Shown in pieces: positions 45,688 through 52,142 of a stretch of 52,142 bases of DNA. A program made the position numbers and the translations under genes. Position 1 is the first letter of the stretch. Each line of letters starts with the position of its first letter. The DNA is from Gemella haemolysans (GTDB lineage Bacteria > Bacillota > Bacilli > Staphylococcales > Gemellaceae): assembly GCF_901873445.1 (NCBI RefSeq), contig NZ_CABFLN010000007.1:1-52142 (forward strand), written 5' to 3'. The notes beneath the pieces were generated by a model that saw only the letters and a list, made by a program, of their open reading frames with translations, was not told where the DNA came from and did not search any database.

Positions 45688-45715
45688 AATAATTGTTAAG
45701 TTATAAAAACTTATT

Positions 45716-45727
45716 TTGTAAATACAA
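45716..45727. promoter_or_regulatory. candidate GntR operator downstream of the promoter
   Basis: TTGTA-AA-TACAA, embedded in a longer AACTT...AAGTT symmetry. It lies about 20-35 bp after the expected transcription start, where a bound repressor would block transcription. Confidence 0.45.
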
Positions 45728-45754
45728 GTTATAAATATAACGGAGGAAAAAAGA

Positions 45755-47245
45755 ATGACAAAACGTTCAAGTGGTGTTTTGATGCATATTACATCATTAC
45801 CAGGAGAATTTGGTATTGGGACTTTTGGCAAAAGCGCATATGATTTCGTTGATTTTTTAGAAGAAACAAAGCAAACATATTGGCAAATTTTACCATTAAC
45901 AACTACAAGTTATGGAGATTCACCTTATCAAAGTTTCTCAGCTGTAGCAGGGAATTTAAACCTAATCGATTTTTCTTTATTAAAAGAAGAAGGATTACTT
46001 GAAGAAAGTGATTATTCAAATGTTAACTTCGGTGACAATCCTGAAAAAGTTGATTATGCATTATTATTTGAGGCAAGAAGAGCAATTTTAGAAAAGGCTG
46101 TTGCTAACACAACAAAAAATAGTGAAGTATTAGCAAAAATTGAAAAATTTGAAGCTGAGAACTCTAGCTGGTTAGCTGATTATGCTGAATATATGGCTAT
46201 CAAAGAAAGCTTCGGATATCAAAGTTTCATTCATTGGGATGAAGATATTAAAAATGGTGAAGAAGCTGCGCGTCAAAAATATCGTACAGAACTTCAAGAT
46301 AGTATTAGATACTATACAGTAACACAATATTTCTTCTTTAAACAATGGTTAGCATTAAAAGAATATGCTAATGAAAAGGGAATTAAAATCATTGGAGATA
46401 TGCCAATTTATGTAAGTGCTGATAGTGTTGAAATGTGGACTATGCCAGAATTATTTAAAGTTGATGAAAATAATGAACCACTTTATGTAGCTGGGTGTCC
46501 TGCAGATGACTTCAGTCCTACTGGACAACTTTGGGGTAATCCAATCTACGATTGGGCAAAACACAAAGAACAAGGATTCTCATGGTGGATTTATCGTGTA
46601 CAAGAAAGTTTTAAAATCTATGATGTACTTCGTATAGACCATTTCAAAGGTTTCTCTGATTTCTGGCAAATCGATAGAGATGCTGAAAATGCGGTTAACG
46701 GTACTTGGGAAGCTGGTCCTGGAATTGAATTGTTCCAAAAAATTAAAGAACAATTAGGTGATTTACCAATTATCGCAGAAAATCTTGGATTTATTGATGA
46801 AAAAGCAGAAAAATTATTAGATGATTCTGGGTATCCAGGTATGAAGATTCTTCAATTTGCTTTCCCAGGAGAAGATAATTTAGATCGTCCACATCATTAC
46901 ACACAAAATAGTGTAGCATACACTGGAACACACGATAATGATGTAGTTAATGGATGGTATGAAAAACTAAGTGAATCAGAAAAAGAACTAGTTTCAGAAT
47001 ACTTAAATCGTCGTAATGAAGAAACAATTACTGAAGCAATGATTAGAGGTATCTACTCTTCAGTAAGTGATTATGCAATCGTAACAATGCAAGACTTATT
47101 AGATAAAGATGCAACGAGCAGAATGAACGTTCCATCAACAGTTGGAGGAAACTGGGAATGGAGAATGCTTGCAGAAGATCTAACAGAAGAAAGAAAAGAA
47201 TTTTTAGAAAAAATTACAGTAAGATATTCAAGAGAGAGGGTATAA
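45755..47245 (+). CDS. malQ: 4-alpha-glucanotransferase (amylomaltase)
   Basis: 496 residues, GH77. The N-terminus [19 protein letters not shown] and TYWQILPL are typical. The active site includes LRIDHFKGF (nucleophile Asp), AENLG (acid/base Glu) and [12 protein letters not shown]. It moves glucan units between maltose and maltodextrins, releasing glucose and longer chains for the phosphorylase. It is the first gene of the operon and glgP starts 1 bp after its stop codon. Start: ATG behind GGAGG. Confidence 0.96.
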   Translation: MTKRSSGVLMHITSLPGEFGIGTFGKSAYDFVDFLEETKQTYWQILPLTTTSYGDSPYQSFSAVAGNLNLIDFSLLKEEGLLEESDYSNVNFGDNPEKVDYALLFEARRAILEKAVANTTKNSEVLAKIEKFEAENSSWLADYAEYMAIKESFGYQSFIHWDEDIKNGEEAARQKYRTELQDSIRYYTVTQYFFFKQWLALKEYANEKGIKIIGDMPIYVSADSVEMWTMPELFKVDENNEPLYVAGCPADDFSPTGQLWGNPIYDWAKHKEQGFSWWIYRVQESFKIYDVLRIDHFKGFSDFWQIDRDAENAVNGTWEAGPGIELFQKIKEQLGDLPIIAENLGFIDEKAEKLLDDSGYPGMKILQFAFPGEDNLDRPHHYTQNSVAYTGTHDNDVVNGWYEKLSESEKELVSEYLNRRNEETITEAMIRGIYSSVSDYAIVTMQDLLDKDATSRMNVPSTVGGNWEWRMLAEDLTEERKEFLEKITVRYSRERV

Positions 47246-47246
47246 A

Positions 47247-49505
47247 ATGTCATTTAGTAAATATGTATTAGATAATACTAATCAAGAACTAAGAAATTTA
47301 GATAACAAAGAAATTTATAAACAACTATTAAACTATGTTAAAGAAGAAGCTGATAAAAAAGCTCAAAATGATGATAAGAAAAAAGTTTACTACATTTCAG
47401 CAGAATTTTTAATCGGTAAACTATTATCAAACAACTTAATCAACTTAGGTATTTATGAAGAAATCGAAAAAGAATTAAAAGCAGCTAACAAACGTCTTAG
47501 TGATGTAGAGGAAGCTGAATTAGAACCTTCATTAGGTAACGGTGGTCTTGGACGTTTAGCATCATGCTTTATTGACTCAATTTCATCATTAGGAATCAAT
47601 GGTGATGGAGTTGGATTAAACTACCACTGTGGTTTATTCAGACAAGTATTTGTTAAAAATGAACAACATGCAGAGCCAAACTTCTGGATTGAAGATTCTT
47701 CATGGTTAAGAGATACTGATGTTAAATATACAGTGCCTTTTAAAAACTTTAGCTTAACATCAACACTAAAAAGAATTGACGTATTAGGATATAAGAAAGA
47801 TACTAAAAACTATCTAAATCTATTTGATATTGATTCAATTGACAGTAGCATTATTGAAAAAGGAATTTCTTTCGATAAAACTGAAATTAAGAAAAACTTA
47901 ACATTATTCTTATATCCAGATGATAGTGATAAAAATGGTGAATTATTACGTATTTATCAACAATACTTCATGGTATCAAACGCAGCTCAATTAATCTTAG
48001 ATGAAGCTATCGCTAAAGGAAGTAATGTTCACGATTTATACGAATATGCATATGTTCAAATTAATGATACTCACCCAAGTATGGTAATTCCTGAATTAGT
48101 ACGTTTGTTAACTGAAAAACATGGAATTAAATTTGAAGAAGCATACACAATCGTTCAAAAAATGACTGGTTACACAAACCACACTATCTTAGCTGAAGCA
48201 CTAGAAAAATGGCCATTAGCATATTTAGAAGAAGTAGTACCGCACTTAGTGAAAATCATTAAAAAACTAGATGCTGTTATTAGAGAAAAATATGAAGGTG
48301 AAGATATTCAAATCATCGATAAAGATGACAGAGTACACATGGCAAACATGGATATTCACTTCTCTAACAGTGTAAACGGGGTTGCTTATTTACACACAGA
48401 AATCCTTAAAAACTCTGAGTTAAAACACTTCTATGAATTATACCCAGAGAAATTTAATAACAAAACAAATGGTATTACATTCAGACGTTGGTTAGAATTT
48501 TCTAACAGACCATTAGCAGCTTACTTAAAAGAACTAATTGGTGATGAGTACTTAACTGATGCAACTAAATTAGAAAAATTACTAGCATTTGTTGATAGCA
48601 AAGAAGTAGCTGCTAAATTAGAAGAAATCAAACACGAGAACAAAGTTGTTCTTAAAGAGTACCTAAAAGAAACTCAAGGAATTGAACTTGATGAAAATAG
48701 TATTATCGATACTCAAATCAAGAGATTCCACGAATATAAACGTCAACAAATGAACGCTTTATATGTAATCAAAAAATACTTAGACATTAAAAATGGAAAA
48801 TTACCAGAAAGAAAAATCACAGTATTCTTCGGTGGTAAAGCTGCACCAGCTTATATTATAGCTCAAGATATTATTCACTTAATTCTATGTTTATCAGAAT
48901 TAATTAATAATGATCCAGAAGTAAACAAATACTTAAATGTATTCCTAGTTGAAAACTATAATGTAAGTGTTGCAGAAAAACTAATTCCAGCAACTGATAT
49001 TTCTGAACAAATTTCATTAGCTTCTAAAGAAGCAAGTGGAACAGGTAACATGAAATTCATGTTAAACGGAGCTTTAACTCTAGGAACTCTAGATGGAGCT
49101 AACGTGGAAATTGATGAACTAGTTGGACGTGAAAATATCTACATCTTCGGTAAAGAAAGTGATGAAATCATTAAACTTTATGAAACTGCTGGATATGTTT
49201 CTAAAGAATACTATGAAAAAGACGGTGTTAAAGAAGTTGTTGACTTCATCGTTTCTAAAGACTTAGTTAAACTAGGAAATAAAGAAAGATTAGAAAGACT
49301 ATACAACGAACTACTTAACAAAGACTGGTTTATGACACTTATTGACTTTGAGGAATATTATGCTAAGAAAGAAGAAATGTTAGCAGACTACGAAAACCGT
49401 GAATTATGGATGAAGAAAGTTATTGCGAACATCGCGAAAGCAGGATTCTTCTCATCAGACCGTACAATTGCTCAATACAATGAAGATATTTGGAACAAAA
49501 AATAA
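47247..49505 (+). CDS. glgP: glycogen/maltodextrin phosphorylase
   Basis: 752 residues, GT35. Visible signatures are [59 protein letters not shown], and [20 protein letters not shown], which includes the pyridoxal-phosphate-proximal region. It releases glucose 1-phosphate from maltodextrin ends. It is co-transcribed with malQ. The shorter-than-glycogen-phosphorylase length and the operon point to maltodextrin as substrate. It could be called malP. Confidence 0.96.
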   Translation: MSFSKYVLDNTNQELRNLDNKEIYKQLLNYVKEEADKKAQNDDKKKVYYISAEFLIGKLLSNNLINLGIYEEIEKELKAANKRLSDVEEAELEPSLGNGGLGRLASCFIDSISSLGINGDGVGLNYHCGLFRQVFVKNEQHAEPNFWIEDSSWLRDTDVKYTVPFKNFSLTSTLKRIDVLGYKKDTKNYLNLFDIDSIDSSIIEKGISFDKTEIKKNLTLFLYPDDSDKNGELLRIYQQYFMVSNAAQLILDEAIAKGSNVHDLYEYAYVQINDTHPSMVIPELVRLLTEKHGIKFEEAYTIVQKMTGYTNHTILAEALEKWPLAYLEEVVPHLVKIIKKLDAVIREKYEGEDIQIIDKDDRVHMANMDIHFSNSVNGVAYLHTEILKNSELKHFYELYPEKFNNKTNGITFRRWLEFSNRPLAAYLKELIGDEYLTDATKLEKLLAFVDSKEVAAKLEEIKHENKVVLKEYLKETQGIELDENSIIDTQIKRFHEYKRQQMNALYVIKKYLDIKNGKLPERKITVFFGGKAAPAYIIAQDIIHLILCLSELINNDPEVNKYLNVFLVENYNVSVAEKLIPATDISEQISLASKEASGTGNMKFMLNGALTLGTLDGANVEIDELVGRENIYIFGKESDEIIKLYETAGYVSKEYYEKDGVKEVVDFIVSKDLVKLGNKERLERLYNELLNKDWFMTLIDFEEYYAKKEEMLADYENRELWMKKVIANIAKAGFFSSDRTIAQYNEDIWNKK

Positions 49506-49530
49506 TAAATAAAGAAGTGGAGAACATAGC

Positions 49531-50325
49531 ATGAAACTATTAACAATTAATGTTCACAGTTGGTTAGAAGAAAACCAACTTGAAAAACTGAATATTTTAG
49601 CGAAAACCATCGTAGAAAAAAAATACGATGTAGTAGCGATGCAAGAAGTAAATCAGTTGATTAATAGTGCAGATGTTCATGATGGTATAAAAGAAGATAA
49701 TTTTGGGAAATTATTGTTAGATAAAATTAATGAATATGGAGAAGAAGGATACAGTTATTATTGGACTTATTCTCACATAGGATTTGATAAATTCGAAGAA
49801 GGTTTAGCAATACTTGCTAAAGGTGAAGTTGTTGCCGTAGAGGATTTTTACTGTACGGCACAACAAACCGTAACTTCTATCGAATCAAGAAAAATTTTAA
49901 AAGTCGATCTTAAAATAAATGATGAGATCGTAGAATTTTACAGTTGTCATATGAATTTGCCAACTTGTAAAGGGGAAGACATAGATCAAAATCTTAGCAA
50001 CCTAATTAATTATACAGATAACAAAAATCTTAAAGTTTTCATGGGAGATTTCAATACAGATTATTTCCATCAAGTAGACGATTATAAAAGAATACTTGAT
50101 AAAGGGTTATATGATACTTATGAATTAGCCGAGAAAAAAGACGGGGGAGTTACCGTATATAAAAATATAAGTGGTTGGGAAGATTCTATGTGTCAGAAAA
50201 AATTGGATTATGTATTTATTAATAGAAAATTAGATGTAAAAGAAAGTTTTGTTATATTTAATGATGAAAATTATCCAATTATTTCTGATCATAATGGCTT
50301 AGAAGTAACATTAGCAGAAAAATAA
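49531..50325 (+). CDS. mapP: endonuclease/exonuclease/phosphatase-fold protein, probable maltose-6'-phosphate phosphatase
   Basis: 264 residues, EEP superfamily. LLTINVHSWLEEN, VAMQEVN (metal-binding Glu), CHMNLP, MGDFNTD and SDHNGL (catalytic Asp-His) are all present. It sits between the phosphorylase and a PTS EIIBC of the alpha-glucoside type. In Enterococcus faecalis an EEP-type enzyme, MapP, dephosphorylates maltose 6'-phosphate made by the PTS. The same fold and context support that role here, rather than DNA cleavage. Assignment by context and memory of the family; not proven. Confidence 0.75.
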   Translation: MKLLTINVHSWLEENQLEKLNILAKTIVEKKYDVVAMQEVNQLINSADVHDGIKEDNFGKLLLDKINEYGEEGYSYYWTYSHIGFDKFEEGLAILAKGEVVAVEDFYCTAQQTVTSIESRKILKVDLKINDEIVEFYSCHMNLPTCKGEDIDQNLSNLINYTDNKNLKVFMGDFNTDYFHQVDDYKRILDKGLYDTYELAEKKDGGVTVYKNISGWEDSMCQKKLDYVFINRKLDVKESFVIFNDENYPIISDHNGLEVTLAEK

Positions 50326-50344
50326 AAAAAGGAGGAAAAATGTT

Positions 50345-51931
50345 ATGTTACAAAAAATTCAGCGCTTTGGAGGCGCGATGTTAATGCCATCTATTTTATT
50401 CGCATTCTTCGGATTAGTAGTTGGATTAACTTCAATTTTAAAAAACCCTAACTTAGTAGGGAGCATCGCGACAGAGGGTACTCTTTGGTATAACTTCTGG
50501 TTCGTAGTAGAGCAAGGAGGATGGACTATCTTTAATCAAATGCCAGTAGTATTCGCACTTGGTATTCCAATCGGTCTTGCTAAAAAAGCAAATGGTCGTG
50601 CAGCATTAGAAGCGTTCTTAATCTACATGGTTTATAACTACTTCATCAACGGATTCTTAACTCAATTCAAATTCTTTGGTGTAGATGTAACGCCTGCTCT
50701 TAAATTACCTACAGGTATTACAAGAATCGCTGGAGCAATTACTTTAGATACTTCAATCATTGGTTCTATCGTTATTGCATCTATCTCAGTATGGATTCAC
50801 AACAAATACTTCGACAAAAAACTTCCTGAATTATTAGGAATTTTCCAAGGATCAACATTCGTAATCTTAGTAGGATTCCTTATCATGATTCCAGCTGCTT
50901 TCTTAACAGCTCTATTATGGCCAAAAGTTCAATTAGGAATTGCTGCTTTACAAGGATTCTTAAAAGTATCAGGAGTTGCGGGAGTATTCACTTACACATT
51001 CCTAGAAAGAATTTTAATCCCAACAGGATTACACCACTTCATCTATGGACCATTCATGTTTGGACCAGCAGTAGTAGAAAATGGAATCACAGCTTACTGG
51101 GTACAACACATTCAAGAGTTCTCTCAAAGCTCAACTCCATTAAAAGAGTTATTCCCTCAAGGTGGATTCTCATTACACGGTAACTCAAAAGTATTTGGAT
51201 TACCAGCAGCAGCTTTAGCTATGTATGTAACAGCTAAAGACAGCAAGAAAAAAGTTGTAGCAGGGTTATTAATCCCAGCAGCACTTACTGGTTTCTTAAC
51301 AGGAATCACTGAACCAATCGAGTTCACATTCTTATTCGCAGCACCAATGTTATTCGCTACTCACGCAGTATTAGGTGCATTAATGTCAGCAACTATGTAC
51401 CAATTTGGAGTTGTAGGTAACTTCGGAAGTGGATTAATTGACTTCTTAGCTCTTAACTGGTTACCAATGTTCAAACACCACTCTTCACAAATGTTCGTTC
51501 AAATCGGAATTGGATTAGTATTCTCTGTAATCTACTTCTTCGTATTTAGATTCTTAATCCTTAAATTCCAATTAAGTACACCTGGACGTGAAGCTGAAGA
51601 TGCTGAAACTAAACTTTACTCTAAACAAGAGTACCGTGAAAAAGGTAAAGAAGCAGCTAAACCAGAAGTTAAAGATGATGCAGCTACTCATGATGACCAA
51701 GCTCTTATCATTCTTGAAGGTTTAGGTGGTAAAGACAACATCGTAGACGTTACTAACTGTGTAACAAGACTACGTGTTAATGTTAAAGACGAAAGCCTAG
51801 TTAAAGATGATGAATTCTTAAAACGTTCTGGAGCTCTTGGAGTTGCTCGTAATGGTAAAGCTATTCAAGTAATCATCGGATTCTCTGTAGGACAAGTTAG
51901 AGAAGCTTTCGAAAAAGAATTACACAAATAA
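50345..51931 (+). CDS. PTS transporter subunit EIIBC, alpha-glucoside (maltose) type
   Basis: 528 residues. EIIC (about 1-420) has about 10 membrane helices, with GLHHFIYGPFMFGP and GITEPIEFTFLFAAP, the conserved EIIC substrate-site motifs of the glucose superfamily. A linker (about 425-445) leads to EIIB, whose phosphorylated Cys lies in DVTNCVTRLRV (about residue 472). There is no EIIA domain, so a separate glucose-type EIIA must supply phosphate. The family and operon suggest maltose uptake as maltose 6'-phosphate. ATG at 50345 with GGAGG 9 bp upstream. A terminator follows. Confidence 0.92.
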   Translation: MLQKIQRFGGAMLMPSILFAFFGLVVGLTSILKNPNLVGSIATEGTLWYNFWFVVEQGGWTIFNQMPVVFALGIPIGLAKKANGRAALEAFLIYMVYNYFINGFLTQFKFFGVDVTPALKLPTGITRIAGAITLDTSIIGSIVIASISVWIHNKYFDKKLPELLGIFQGSTFVILVGFLIMIPAAFLTALLWPKVQLGIAALQGFLKVSGVAGVFTYTFLERILIPTGLHHFIYGPFMFGPAVVENGITAYWVQHIQEFSQSSTPLKELFPQGGFSLHGNSKVFGLPAAALAMYVTAKDSKKKVVAGLLIPAALTGFLTGITEPIEFTFLFAAPMLFATHAVLGALMSATMYQFGVVGNFGSGLIDFLALNWLPMFKHHSSQMFVQIGIGLVFSVIYFFVFRFLILKFQLSTPGREAEDAETKLYSKQEYREKGKEAAKPEVKDDAATHDDQALIILEGLGGKDNIVDVTNCVTRLRVNVKDESLVKDDEFLKRSGALGVARNGKAIQVIIGFSVGQVREAFEKELHK

Positions 51932-51946
51932 GCCTATTATGACAGA

Positions 51947-51982
51947 AAAAAGAAATTGACGTAAAAGTCAGTTTCTTTTTTT
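51947..51982 (+). terminator. terminator after maltose operon
   Basis: AAAAAGAAATTGAC pairs with GTCAGTTTCTTTTT, then a T-run. Confidence 0.8.
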
Positions 51983-51997
51983 GTATGAGTCTATAAT

Positions 51998-52030
51998 AAA
52001 TACGGTTGATAATAAATATCAGCCGTATTT
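51998..52030. other. hairpin upstream of the last partial gene
   Basis: AAATACGGTTGATA pairs with TATCAGCCGTATTT (13 of 14 bases, one G-T). It may be part of an insertion-sequence end or a leader structure. Confidence 0.45.
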
Positions 52031-52116
52031 AAATTTATAAAAAAATGGAAAAGAATGTAAAATTTCTTTATAATTTAAGTATGAGCAAAAAATCAAGAAA
52101 GGAAATTTACATTCAT

Positions 52117-52142
52117 ATGTGTAATTATAGCAAATCTCTTAA
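52117..52142 (+). CDS. start of a possible transposase, cut by window edge
   Basis: ATG at 52117 with AGAAAGGAAA upstream and TATAAT at 52069. Only MCNYSKSL is visible before the window ends. It reminds me of the N-termini of ISL3-family transposases, but this is too short to be sure. An in-frame ATG at 52081 is an alternative start. Confidence 0.3.

Noticed and set aside
45592..45831. Minus-strand frame across the maltose operon promoter
   Set aside because: It covers a strong promoter and the malQ start on the other strand, and has a hydrophobic low-complexity end with no family signal.

Overview
The window is strongly AT-rich, with Bacillota-type ribosome-binding sites (GGAGG), T-box leaders, a TPP riboswitch, LPXTG-type cell-wall proteins and CcpN/PPDK/RapZ/YvcK-type genes. 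It is chromosomal DNA of a low-GC Gram-positive coccus. My best guess is Gemella or a close relative; this is inference from gene content, since no rRNA is present. I see no tRNA, rRNA, CRISPR array or prophage.

Layout. (1) 1-7.6 kb, minus strand: two tandem paralogous NEAT-domain surface proteins, the first cut by the window edge. They have long charged repeats, and the second ends in an unusual LAKTG sorting signal. (2) 7.8-11.1 kb: a TPP riboswitch and the thiamine salvage operon tenA-thiD-thiM-thiE. (3) 11.1-15.2 kb: an alpha/beta hydrolase, a methionine T-box with an orphan MetQ lipoprotein, a prepilin peptidase and RadC. (4) 15.2-23 kb: an accessory-looking block with two divergent ABC exporters, an AAC(3)-like acetyltransferase, a membrane protein and an ABC-2 exporter. 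The last three units each end in the same hairpin. (5) 23.1-25.7 kb: a scrambled region with an orphan hypothetical protein, two decayed tails of one toxin-like C-terminus, two tandem small membrane-anchored proteins, and a duplicated copy of the start of the next gene. (6) 25.7-32.7 kb: HAD phosphatase, rlmH, a membrane protein, an alanine/glycine symporter and valS behind a valine T-box. (7) 32.8-33.6 kb, minus strand: a YtxH-like protein followed by a 45-residue protein that is little more than an LPXTG sorting signal. (8) 33.8-44.3 kb: ccpN-ppsR-ppdK, a class A penicillin-binding protein, rapZ-yvcK and pgi. (9) 44.35-44.72 kb: two oppositely oriented, cloverleaf-like structured elements with compensatory stem changes and an identical 8-nt loop. 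(10) 44.8-51.9 kb: a GntR regulator divergent from a maltose operon (malQ, glgP, a probable maltose-6'-phosphate phosphatase and a PTS EIIBC). The window ends at the start of a possible transposase.

How the genes work together. The maltose block forms a plausible complete route: PTS import to maltose 6'-phosphate, dephosphorylation, then MalQ and phosphorylase to glucose and glucose 1-phosphate. CcpN, PpsR and PPDK form a regulated PEP-forming module. The thi genes make TMP only from salvaged pyrimidine and thiazole. Dispersed hairpin elements recur between genes: a 175-bp element with solo core hairpins, and an AATGTACACTTAG hairpin family.

The strongest candidates for something undescribed are the paired cloverleaf elements at 44353-44724 and the free-standing LPXTG microprotein at 32836-32973.
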